Source: Anaeromassilibacillus sp. An250
Lineage (GTDB): Bacteria > Bacillota > Clostridia > Oscillospirales > Acutalibacteraceae
DNA: 64,000 nt
Direction: 5' to 3'
Assembly: GCF_002159845.1 (NCBI RefSeq)
Contig: NZ_NFJK01000015.1
Coordinates: 1-64,000 of the forward strand
The notes under the pieces: model-generated
The model's database searches: none
What the model was told of the DNA's origin: nothing
Seen by the model: the letters and a program-made list of their open reading frames with translations, nothing else
Shown here: one piece after another, positions 1 to 7,079 of the stretch
How the letters are laid out: each line of letters opens with the position of its first letter
Position numbering within the stretch: the stretch's first letter is position 1
Program-made: the position numbers and the translations under genes

Positions 1-32
1 TCGTCCTGAGCCAGGATCAAACTCTCTAAAAA
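1..32 (-). rRNA. 16S ribosomal RNA, 5' end only
   Basis: Read on the minus strand, the first bases give GAGTTTGATCCTGGCTCAGG followed by ACGA. This is the near-universal start of bacterial 16S rRNA (the 27F primer region). The gene runs off the left edge, so only about 30 nt are present. The 5' end is placed about eight bases before GAGTTTGATC by analogy with other Firmicutes and is approximate. Confidence 0.95.
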
Positions 33-325
33 TTGTATTTAATCGCCCCAGAGGAGCGTTTAAATCTTTAGAGTTTTTGAAAAGCTCTATCTCGATACAC
101 TAACGTGTATTCCAGTTTGTTGAGTCTGGATTCTCAATTCGTCCGAAAGTTCCGTTCACATCCTTCCGGATGTTCCCGTCTCTCTCAAAGTCATTACGGG
201 TCCTTCATTTCGTAACGTTGTTTAATTTTCAAGGTCCTTCACAACCCTCGAACCGGCTTCCCGTCTGGGTTTATGGCCTCTCGCCTTGTCCCTTTCGTTT
301 GGGCCGTTTCGTAAGGTGCTCGAAT
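33..325 (-). other. rrn operon leader, no gene
   Basis: This transcribed leader lies between the rrn promoter and the 16S 5' end. On the minus strand it holds an ACCTTGAAAATTAAAC stretch near 217-232, similar to the boxA-like sequences of Firmicute rrn leaders. Open frames here (for example 170-376, plus strand) have no ribosome binding site or protein-like composition. Confidence 0.6.
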
Positions 326-354
326 ATAATACCAAACCCTACCCCTTTTGTCAA
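326..354 (-). promoter_or_regulatory. rrn promoter (sigma-A type)
   Basis: On the minus strand, TTGACA (349-354) and TATTAT (326-331) are separated by exactly 17 bases. The stretch upstream (355-400) is a run of A and T tracts that resembles an UP element. Position and strength fit a promoter for the adjacent 16S gene. Confidence 0.85.
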
Positions 355-558
355 CACCTTTTTTAAAAAAATTTGAAACTTTTTTCAAATTCTTTTTCCA
401 GCCTCTTTCCAAGGCCGGGAAAGCGCCAATAACTTGCCTATATAATCTACCATATCTCCCATTGCATCACAAGCCTATTCCTACAACACGATCGCCATCC
501 CCTGTGAAATTTGCCGGTAGGATGGGGCATGATAAAAGGACCGGAAGGAGGTTCGATC

Positions 559-834
559 ATGGGCGAATATGCTTTTGACGCGGAAATTCAAAAAGTCCCC
601 AACATCGACGGTGCGTATATCGAAATCCCCTTTGATGTAAAAGCAGCATTTGGAAAAAGCCGGGTTCCCGTCCATGCAACATTCGACGGCGAACCATACG
701 ACGGCAGCCTGGTGCGCATGAAAACTGTCCGCCACATTCTTGGCCTGCGCAAAGATATCCGCGCGAAAATCGGCAAACAGCCGGGGGACACGGTCCATGT
801 CACATTGGTAGAGCGCATCCCCGCCAAACGATAG
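559..834 (+). CDS. DUF1905 domain protein
   Basis: A 91-residue protein. Its pattern of an acidic start, a central IPFDV..AFG...[12 protein letters not shown] segment and a GDTVHVTLV end is that of the DUF1905 family, small beta-rich proteins of unknown function sometimes fused to YdeI-type domains. The ATG at 559 is chosen because GGAAGGAGG lies just upstream, so an earlier in-frame ATG at 511 is unlikely. A hairpin terminator follows directly, so it appears monocistronic. Its biochemical role is unknown. Confidence 0.75.
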   Translation: MGEYAFDAEIQKVPNIDGAYIEIPFDVKAAFGKSRVPVHATFDGEPYDGSLVRMKTVRHILGLRKDIRAKIGKQPGDTVHVTLVERIPAKR

Positions 835-849
835 GGATGGAAATCAAAA

Positions 850-881
850 GGCGTAAAGAGGATTCCTCTTCACGCCTTTTT
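850..881 (+). terminator. Rho-independent terminator after DUF1905 gene
   Basis: The inverted repeat GGCGTAAAGAGGA / TCCTCTTCACGCC is followed by five T. An A-run on the other side (846-849) means it could also serve the converging DUF4317 gene that ends at 883. Confidence 0.8.
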
Positions 882-882
882 C

Positions 883-2013
883 TTACGAGATATGGATCTG
901 CACGCCGTTTACTTCAACCCCTTCTTCCGCACGGATCAAAATATACTTCTTGCCATCGATCACACGTGTTTCCAAAAGATCGCTGCGCTCCGGATTCACC
1001 CGGATCGTGACGTCCGGCGTACAGACCTCAAATTGCTTGCTATTGATAATGTTCCGCGGACGGAGCTCCGTATCTGCACCAAATACTGTATCATATTTTT
1101 CATCGAAAGTGGCCGTCCGTTCTTCCGGCACCCCGCAGGACTCCAAGACCTGTTTGACCGCTCGTTTGGAAAGCACTAGGGGTTCCACTTCCTTGTTGGC
1201 CTTATGTTCTTCGATCATCCCGCTTAACTGGTTATGCACCGATTGCACCACATCGTAGCTGCAATCTTCGGCCAACGTTTCGCCAAGGATCGATTCAAAG
1301 GTTTCCTTTTGCTCGGCCGCCGGCATGGGGACTTCACAGTGGAACACCGCGTCCACGAACTCCTGATGATTCTCCGCAATATCGCGCGTATAGTAAAGGG
1401 CACTGTAGATATTGGTGCTTCGGTCTTCAAATGCAGGAAATAAGAAACCGATCTCCGGCGCCGCAACAATCCAATCCTCCTTCCGGTTGTGGAACATATT
1501 CTCGTTTACATAATAACTCAATGCCGGTTTTGTCATCTTGACCGGGCAGATGCTGCACAAGAAATAGGAATATACTTCGGAAGAGGCGTCCTCCTGTTGT
1601 TCCCCGTCCTTGGAGCGGTAAGGGACATCGTATGTATCATACGCCAGCAGGATCACATAATGCCCCTCGATAGACAAAGACTGGACAATCCGCTGGAAAA
1701 GCGCCTGCGCCGCCTCTTCATTGTTGAGAGAAGAATTCCGAAGTTCCATTAATAAGCTATGTTCCTCGCTATCTACGACTTGGCGGGTGGTGAAATCAAT
1801 ATCAATCAAATTTTTCCCCAGCGTCCCAGAGAGCGTCCTCTTTAAGATGGCCAAGAGCTTCTCCGATTCTTCCTGCGGCGTCAGCGCGAACGACTGGCGG
1901 AATTCAGATACAATCTCCCGCTTATCATTGACATAACAGCCCCGAATATAGGCGATATTACTTTTCTCCGGCCGGAACCGGCGGCGGATTTCTGCGACTT
2001 CTTTTTCGTTCAT
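883..2013 (-). CDS. DUF4317 family protein
   Basis: A 376-residue protein from the ATG at 2013. The N-terminal MNEKEVAEIRRRFRPEKSNI followed by a GCYVNDKREIVSEF stretch is the signature of DUF4317, a family of unknown function common in Clostridia. AAGGGG lies seven bases before this ATG. A GTG 39 bases further upstream (2052) is open in frame but has no such site. There is no signal peptide or membrane segment, so it should be cytosolic. It converges on the DUF1905 gene and appears to stand alone. Confidence 0.8.
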   Translation of the reverse strand: MNEKEVAEIRRRFRPEKSNIAYIRGCYVNDKREIVSEFRQSFALTPQEESEKLLAILKRTLSGTLGKNLIDIDFTTRQVVDSEEHSLLMELRNSSLNNEEAAQALFQRIVQSLSIEGHYVILLAYDTYDVPYRSKDGEQQEDASSEVYSYFLCSICPVKMTKPALSYYVNENMFHNRKEDWIVAAPEIGFLFPAFEDRSTNIYSALYYTRDIAENHQEFVDAVFHCEVPMPAAEQKETFESILGETLAEDCSYDVVQSVHNQLSGMIEEHKANKEVEPLVLSKRAVKQVLESCGVPEERTATFDEKYDTVFGADTELRPRNIINSKQFEVCTPDVTIRVNPERSDLLETRVIDGKKYILIRAEEGVEVNGVQIHIS

Positions 2014-2052
2014 TACAACCCCTTCTTTCTCTAATGAATCCTCTATTTCCAC

Positions 2053-2360
2053 TGCATATCCGCTGGCAGGCAGATATGCGCCTTAAAATTCCCCGATACG
2101 GTTTTGCAGCGTCATCGCTATATTGACGCCATGCGTACCGGCGTCCTTCAAATGCCCCGTCAAAGAGCCGGAACTATTATAACACACAGCCCATCCCTCT
2201 CAAAATGTTTCTTCCCGCTTCGACAGGATGTTCCAGATTCGCACGATCCCCATGCCCCGTATGCTCTTTAATCTGGAAATTCGCGCCTGATGCGATAAGG
2301 CCAGAAAACCAGATATATTTTAACCAGGCATATTTTAAAAGCATCGAATGAAATTATAAA
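2053..2360. other. intergenic, no gene seen
   Basis: About 300 bases between the diverging DUF4317 gene and the amt promoter. No convincing frame, RNA gene or strong hairpin was found. The promoter of the DUF4317 gene must lie here but was not identified clearly. Confidence 0.4.
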
Positions 2361-2367
2361 TTGACCA

Positions 2368-2396
2368 TTGACTTTTCTAATTTACTTCGCTATAAT
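2368..2396 (+). promoter_or_regulatory. amt-glnK promoter
   Basis: TTGACT (2368-2373) and TATAAT (2391-2396) are separated by 17 bases. The predicted start of transcription is near 2403, immediately before the leader hairpin. Confidence 0.85.
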
Positions 2397-2406
2397 AGTG
2401 GCGAGC

Positions 2407-2441
2407 AAAGGCGTTCCCAAGGGATGGGAACGCCTTTTTTT
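2407..2441 (+). terminator. leader terminator/attenuator of amt-glnK
   Basis: GGCGTTCCC (2410-2418) pairs with GGGAACGCC (2426-2434) around a short loop and is followed by seven T. It sits between the promoter and the ribosome binding site of amt, so it should stop transcription unless bypassed. In Clostridia, ANTAR-domain antiterminators regulate nitrogen genes through such leader terminators. Only one hairpin is visible here and no ANTAR protein is encoded nearby, so the regulator is an inference. Confidence 0.75.
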
Positions 2442-2474
2442 ATTTTATTTTTAAATTTTTAGGAGGGTGATCGT

Positions 2475-3716
2475 ATGAGTACAGGGGATAACGGTTTTGT
2501 ACTGATCTGTGCGGCGTTCGTATTCTTTATGACGCCAGGGTTGGCTTTTTTCTATGGGGGCTTGGTGCGGCGAAAAAACATCGTGAACACCATTATGGCT
2601 TGCGTTGGTATTATGGGCCTCTCCGTCGTTATGTGGATTGTATGCGGCTTTTCCCTATCCTTTGGTGCGGACCACGGCGGCATAATCGGCGGCTTGGAGT
2701 ATATTTGCCTCAATGGTTTGGACTTTAATGAAGCATTGTCCTATGCGCCGACGCTGTCGTCGCTCACGTATGTTGTTTTCCAGATGATGTTCGCCATGAT
2801 TACGCCGGCGCTCATCACGGGCGCTGTGGCAGGACGTATGCGTTATAAGGCACTGTTTCTCTTTATCGCATTATGGTCCTTGGTTGTCTACTATCCCATG
2901 GCACATATGGTATGGGGAGCCGGTGGGCTTCTGGCCGAAATGGGGGCTGTCGACTTCGCCGGCGGCAACGTTGTCCATATCAGCTCCGGTGTGAGCGGTT
3001 TGGTCCTGGCGATCCTTCTCGGCAGGCGCAGCGGTGTGGAACACACATCCTATCGTGTCCACAACATCCCGTTTGTGTTTTTGGGCGCGGCGATTCTTTG
3101 GTTTGGCTGGTTCGGATTCAACGCCGGCTCTGCGCTGGGCGCCAACGGCCTTGCCGCGCACGCATTTTTGACGTCGGCCCTTTCCTCTGCAACAGCCTTG
3201 CTGGCCTGGATGTTGATCGACGTCATCAAAGATGGAAAGCCGACGCTGGTGGGCGCTTCCACCGGACTGGTTGTCGGGCTGGTTGCCATCACGCCCGGCG
3301 CGGGCTTTGTCCCGGTTTGGGCAGCGATTGTCATCGGGGCGGTGGTCAGCCCCATTTGCTACTTCACGATGAATTTCTTAAAGAACAAGCTCAAGATCGA
3401 CGACGCGCTGGATGCATTTGGCTGCCATGGCATTGGCGGGATCTGGGGCGGCATTGCCACCGGATTGTTCGCAAGGACGGACATCAATCCAGTTGCGCGA
3501 TGGAACGGGTTGGTCTTTGGCGAGGCCGGGCTCTTTACCGCACAGGTCGTCAGCATCCTGATCACAATCGCAGTCGCCGTGGTGGGGACGCTGGTGTGCG
3601 TCGGGATCACCCGGATCTTTACCAAGCTGCGGGTTGAACACAAAGAGGAACTGCTTGGGCTTGATATGACCCAGCATGGCGAGCGGGCATATCCGTCGTT
3701 TAACGGTTTAGACTGA
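2475..3716 (+). CDS. amt: ammonium transporter
   Basis: A 413-residue integral membrane protein of the Amt/Mep/Rh family, moving ammonium across the cytoplasmic membrane. Visible family features are TPGLAFFYGGLVRRKN at the start, AVVYYPMAHMVWG-like and HISSGVSGLVLA segments, the LGAAILWFGWFGFNAGSAL motif and GCHGIGGIWGGIATGLF near the end, which carries one of the pore histidines. The length is typical. AGGAGGGTGAT precedes the ATG. It is followed 19 bases later by glnK, the usual partner, and both are probably transcribed from the attenuated promoter at 2368. Confidence 0.95.
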   Translation: MSTGDNGFVLICAAFVFFMTPGLAFFYGGLVRRKNIVNTIMACVGIMGLSVVMWIVCGFSLSFGADHGGIIGGLEYICLNGLDFNEALSYAPTLSSLTYVVFQMMFAMITPALITGAVAGRMRYKALFLFIALWSLVVYYPMAHMVWGAGGLLAEMGAVDFAGGNVVHISSGVSGLVLAILLGRRSGVEHTSYRVHNIPFVFLGAAILWFGWFGFNAGSALGANGLAAHAFLTSALSSATALLAWMLIDVIKDGKPTLVGASTGLVVGLVAITPGAGFVPVWAAIVIGAVVSPICYFTMNFLKNKLKIDDALDAFGCHGIGGIWGGIATGLFARTDINPVARWNGLVFGEAGLFTAQVVSILITIAVAVVGTLVCVGITRIFTKLRVEHKEELLGLDMTQHGERAYPSFNGLD

Positions 3717-3735
3717 TGAAGGGGGATACATAAGT

Positions 3736-4119
3736 ATGATGTACAAGGTAGAAGCCATCATCCGCGAGGAAAAGCTCGAGGACATCAAGGAAGCCCTGCA
3801 TGAAATTGACGTCAACGGCGTCACTGCTTATCAAGTGATGGGGTTCGGCGCCCAGCGCGGTTATAAAACCGTCGTGCGCGGGCAGGAAATCGACGTCATG
3901 CTGCTGCCAAAAATCAAGCTGGAAATCGTCGTCTCTTCGGAAGAGTGGAAAGACAAAACCATCCAGAAGATCAAAGAGGTTGCTTATACGGGTGAAGTGG
4001 GCGATGGAAAGATTTTCGCCTATGAAATTACCGATGCATTAAAGATCCGCACCGGTGAGACCGGCTATGCGGCGCTTCAATCCGCAAGCGAATCCGGCGA
4101 AACCCCATCAAAGGCCTAA
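3736..4119 (+). CDS. glnK: nitrogen regulatory protein P-II
   Basis: A 127-residue P-II protein. P-II trimers bind 2-oxoglutarate and ATP/ADP and block the paired Amt channel when nitrogen is plentiful. The family pattern is visible: VEAIIREEKLEDIKEAL, GVTAYQVMGFGAQRGY, the T-loop region and VGDGKIFAYEITDALKIRTGETG. The usual T-loop uridylylation tyrosine is not obvious in the local sequence YKTVVRGQEIDV. GAAGGGGG lies ten bases before the ATG. The gene forms an operon with amt and is followed by a terminator. Confidence 0.93.
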   Translation: MMYKVEAIIREEKLEDIKEALHEIDVNGVTAYQVMGFGAQRGYKTVVRGQEIDVMLLPKIKLEIVVSSEEWKDKTIQKIKEVAYTGEVGDGKIFAYEITDALKIRTGETGYAALQSASESGETPSKA

Positions 4120-4134
4120 CATACGGTTTATATC

Positions 4135-4175
4135 GAAAAAGCAGCTGCCAGCGAAAACTGGCAGCTGCTTTTTCG
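4135..4175 (+). terminator. terminator after glnK
   Basis: GCAGCTGCCAG and CTGGCAGCTGC form an 11-bp stem around a short A-rich loop, followed by five T. It lies 20 bases after the glnK stop codon. Confidence 0.9.
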
Positions 4176-4179
4176 ATCT

Positions 4180-4445
4180 CTTAGACAGCTCCGGGTTGTC
4201 AGAGCCTCTCAGAAAATGATTCCACTTTGAATTTTTACGCAAAACAACCCCACAAAATATTCTTCGAAATGCGCTTTAGCCATTCCTCCATCCGCTCAGG
4301 CGCAAAAACGAGGTCCCACGGAATCCCTTCCCGGCCGCAACAAGCCCCAGGCGCTTTAAGCTCCGCTATTTCTCCAAATCCATTTCTATGGTGGAAAAAC
4401 AAAAGATACGCCAATAGAAACGTCCACATAAACGCACTAAATATA
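4180..4445. other. intergenic, no supported gene
   Basis: Between the glnK terminator and the next promoter there is one 64-codon frame on the minus strand (4235-4429). It lacks a clear ribosome binding site and resembles no family I know. It could be the remnant of a gene. Confidence 0.35.
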
Positions 4446-4474
4446 TTTACTTTATCTAGGTAAAATGGTATAAT
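4446..4474 (+). promoter_or_regulatory. promoter of the paaK-like operon
   Basis: TTTACT (4446-4451), a 17-base spacer and TATAAT (4469-4474) lie 70 bases before the ligase start codon. Confidence 0.75.
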
Positions 4475-4543
4475 CTCTATAAAATCGTTGGATTCCTACA
4501 CGATTATCCCATTATCATTATATAGAAAGGAAAGATCCCCTTT

Positions 4544-5845
4544 ATGGAGCATTATTATCAATCTGAAATCGAGTGTGCCAGCCGGGAACAAATCAGAGCT
4601 TGGCAAAACGAGCGCCTGATCCCGACCGTGAAACGTGTCTACGAGAATGTACCTTATTACCGTCATCTGATGGAGGAAAAGGGCGTTACTCCAGACGATA
4701 TCCGTTCCGTTGACGACCTACATAAACTCCCCTTTTTAACCAAGGAAGATTTGCGCCAAGCATATCCATACGGCCTATTGGCTGTCCCGCTAGAGGATTG
4801 CGTGCGTATCCAGTCCACCAGCGGCACAACCGGCCGCCGGGTAGTCGCTTTCTATACGCAACACGATATTGACCTGTGGGACGAATGCTGCGCCCGTGCA
4901 ATCGTGGCGGCCGGCGGCACCAAAGAAGATGTGGTACACGTCTGCTATGGCTACGGCCTGTTCACCGGCGGCCCCGGCCTGAATGGCGGCTCCCATAAAG
5001 TCGGTTCCCTAACCCTGCCCATGTCTTCCGGCAATACCGACCGGCAGATTCAGTTCATGTGTGACCTGGGCTCCACCATTCTCTGCTGTACCCCTTCCTA
5101 TGCCGCCTATCTGGCAGAGAGCATTATTGAACGCGGCCTGCGGGATAAGATCAAATTGAAGGCCGGTATCTTCGGCGCAGAAGCATGGAGCGAGGAGATG
5201 CGCCAGGATATCCAAAACAAACTAGGGATCAAAGCGTACGATATCTATGGCTTGACCGAGATTTCCGGCCCTGGCGTCGCTTTTGAGTGCAGCGACCAGC
5301 ACGGTATGCACATCAACGAAGACAATTTTATCCCTGAAATTATCGACCCAAAAACCGGTGAAGTGTTGCCGGAAGGCAGCGTCGGCGAGCTGGTCTTCAC
5401 TTGTATTACCAAGGACGCTTTCCCTTTGCTTCGTTATCGCACACGTGATATCTGTGTGCTCAATTACGAAAAATGCCCCTGCGGGCGTACCCATGTGCGT
5501 ATGTCCAAGCCGATGGGCCGTAGTGACGACATGTTGATCGTCAAGGGTGTCAATGTATTCCCGTCTCAGATCGAAACGGTATTGCTTAACAAGGGATACC
5601 CTGCCAACTATCAGATCGTCGTCAGCCGTGAAAACAACAGCGATAAGCTGGAGGTCCAGGTAGAGATGACGCCCGAGATGTTCTCCGACAACCTCTCTCA
5701 AGTCTCTTCCCGCGAAAAGGAACTGGTGGACGCTCTGAAAGCCATGCTGGGAATCTATACGGTTGTGAAGCTTGTAGCGCCTAAGAGCATTACCCGCAGC
5801 GAAGGCAAAGCGGTACGTGTAATCGACAAACGCAACCTGTACTGA
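4544..5845 (+). CDS. paaK: phenylacetate-CoA ligase family enzyme
   Basis: A 433-residue member of the adenylate-forming PaaK family, which activates aryl acids as acyl-AMP and then acyl-CoA. The phosphate-binding loop reads QSTSGTTGRRVVAFYT (about residues 88-103). Further on are YGLTEISGPGVAFEC, the TRDICVLNYEKCPCGRTH segment and a C-terminal GRSDDMLIVKGVNVFPSQIE. Length matches the family. In anaerobic gut Firmicutes such genes commonly sit beside an ACT-domain gene, as here, and are linked to indolepyruvate ferredoxin oxidoreductase products. The true substrate cannot be told from sequence. AAAGGAAAGATCCCC precedes the ATG. Confidence 0.88.
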   Translation: MEHYYQSEIECASREQIRAWQNERLIPTVKRVYENVPYYRHLMEEKGVTPDDIRSVDDLHKLPFLTKEDLRQAYPYGLLAVPLEDCVRIQSTSGTTGRRVVAFYTQHDIDLWDECCARAIVAAGGTKEDVVHVCYGYGLFTGGPGLNGGSHKVGSLTLPMSSGNTDRQIQFMCDLGSTILCCTPSYAAYLAESIIERGLRDKIKLKAGIFGAEAWSEEMRQDIQNKLGIKAYDIYGLTEISGPGVAFECSDQHGMHINEDNFIPEIIDPKTGEVLPEGSVGELVFTCITKDAFPLLRYRTRDICVLNYEKCPCGRTHVRMSKPMGRSDDMLIVKGVNVFPSQIETVLLNKGYPANYQIVVSRENNSDKLEVQVEMTPEMFSDNLSQVSSREKELVDALKAMLGIYTVVKLVAPKSITRSEGKAVRVIDKRNLY

Positions 5846-5861
5846 GAAAGGAGCTTTGGAA

Positions 5862-6302
5862 ATGACTATCAATCAGATCTCCGTATTTCTGGAAAACAAG
5901 CCTGGACAGCTGGCTGAATTCACCCGGCTTTTGGAGGAAAACCAGATCGATATGCGCGCTCTTTCCATTGCCGAAACGCAGGATTTTGGAATCCTGCGCC
6001 TGATTGTAGACGACCCCTATAAAACGGTCAATGTCGTCAAAGATGCCGGCTATATCTGTGCGGTCACGCCGGTCCTGGCGGTTGAACTCTCTGACAAGCC
6101 AGGCAGCCTTGTGAAACTGCTCACTGCACTTGGAGAAGGCGGCATCAACGTGGAATACTCCTATGCTTTTACCGCGCGCAAAAAGGACGTAGCTTATATG
6201 GTATTCCGTGTCAACGATCCGGAAAAGGCCGTTGGGGTATTGATTCAGAATCAAGCGCGCCCCCTTGCGCAAGATGATCTTTCCGCCTTGTTCAACGACT
6301 AA
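5862..6302 (+). CDS. tandem ACT-domain protein
   Basis: A 146-residue protein with two ACT domains (about residues 3-68 and 72-140). Each starts with a typical beta strand: QISVFLENKPGQLAEFTRLL and ltpVLAVELSDKPGSLVKLLTAL. ACT domains bind small molecules, often amino acids. The gene lies 16 bases after the ligase gene in the same operon, suggesting ligand sensing or an accessory role in aryl-acid metabolism. The ATG at 5862 has AAAGGAG nine bases upstream. A TTG at 5856 is also open but too close to that site. Confidence 0.85.
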   Translation: MTINQISVFLENKPGQLAEFTRLLEENQIDMRALSIAETQDFGILRLIVDDPYKTVNVVKDAGYICAVTPVLAVELSDKPGSLVKLLTALGEGGINVEYSYAFTARKKDVAYMVFRVNDPEKAVGVLIQNQARPLAQDDLSALFND

Positions 6303-6338
6303 TAAAAGCGCACAGCCAAACGGTTCCATCAAACAGCA

Positions 6339-6374
6339 AGGGCATCCAACAGGGATTTCGTTGGATGCCCTTTT
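6339..6374 (+). terminator. terminator of the paaK-ACT operon
   Basis: GGGCATCCAAC and GTTGGATGCCC form an 11-bp stem around a short loop, followed by TTTT. Confidence 0.9.
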
Positions 6375-6474
6375 CCATGCCGGTTTTTCCGATGCGCTTC
6401 GGCAGTATTTCTGCTGCGATTGTAACAAAAAGGAGGCAAACCATCTCCAGCCCATCCGGAAGGAAGCAGAGCAT

Positions 6475-6975
6475 TCAAATTCCTTCGGATAACGCCTGGC
6501 TGACCGTAATAAAACATGGTTCATGCAAGGGCGATGGGTAGGGGATTTCATGAATCAACTCCTGCACAACACGTTCCATCTCCGCCCACTCATCCGGACA
6601 AGCTACCCACCAGGAATATATCTTCTGTCTCCTTTGATAGAAATAACAACGATAGCCGTCAAAACCATCCACTCGCTGTACATGTGTTGGATATGTTTGA
6701 TTCGCTTTTTCCGCCAAAGAAGAAGCTTTCCTGTTGCAGGAAAGTAAAATGCAATCCTTCGCACGCGTGGGGCTTTTTTCCCATTTACAGATATAGTATT
6801 TTAACCAATATGTATCATCCGTCCTGCTTTTCAACAATGCAATCGCGAAATGCCGGTTCTCAGAATACGATTCCAAAGTAGCGGTTCTGGCATATGCAAA
6901 TTCAATGCCACATCCCTGCTCTTGAATCTCCTCCCAAAAGGGGAATGCCATATGAAACGCCATATCGAATACCAT
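6475..6975 (-). CDS. hypothetical protein
   Basis: A 166-residue frame I do not recognise. The ATG at 6975 is preferred because AAAGGA lies about 11 bases upstream. A longer GTG start at 7020 would begin inside a hairpin (CCGGCA/TGCCGG at 7009-7030) that looks like a terminator. The protein is rich in aromatic residues and cysteines (segments TDDTYWLKYYICKWEKS, GYRCYFYQRRQKIYSWWVAC) with no signal peptide. It is the last gene before the accessory region, so it is probably chromosomal but could be a remnant. Confidence 0.5.
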   Translation of the reverse strand: MVFDMAFHMAFPFWEEIQEQGCGIEFAYARTATLESYSENRHFAIALLKSRTDDTYWLKYYICKWEKSPTRAKDCILLSCNRKASSLAEKANQTYPTHVQRVDGFDGYRCYFYQRRQKIYSWWVACPDEWAEMERVVQELIHEIPYPSPLHEPCFITVSQALSEGI

Positions 6976-7046
6976 ATCTGCTACATCCTTTACAAAAAAC
7001 AAAAGACCCGGCACATTCACACATGCCGGATCTTCTTACATTGGAA

Positions 7047-7065
7047 GGAGTGGACACTTTAGATG
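7047..7065 (+). repeat. left boundary motif (inverted copy at 48648-48666)
   Basis: GGAGTGGACACTTTAGATG matches the minus strand of 48648-48666 (GGGGTAGACACTTTAGATG) at 17 of 19 positions, 13 of them contiguous. The two copies lie at the two edges of the accessory region and both read inward, as inverted terminal repeats would. The right copy is also part of the tRNA operon terminator, so the match may be coincidental. Confidence 0.4.
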
Positions 7066-7079
7066 CCCCTTTCAGTTAC

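Noticed and set aside
4235-4429. 64-codon minus-strand frame upstream of paaK
   Set aside because: No Shine-Dalgarno sequence and no recognised family. Kept only as a remark on the intergenic stretch.
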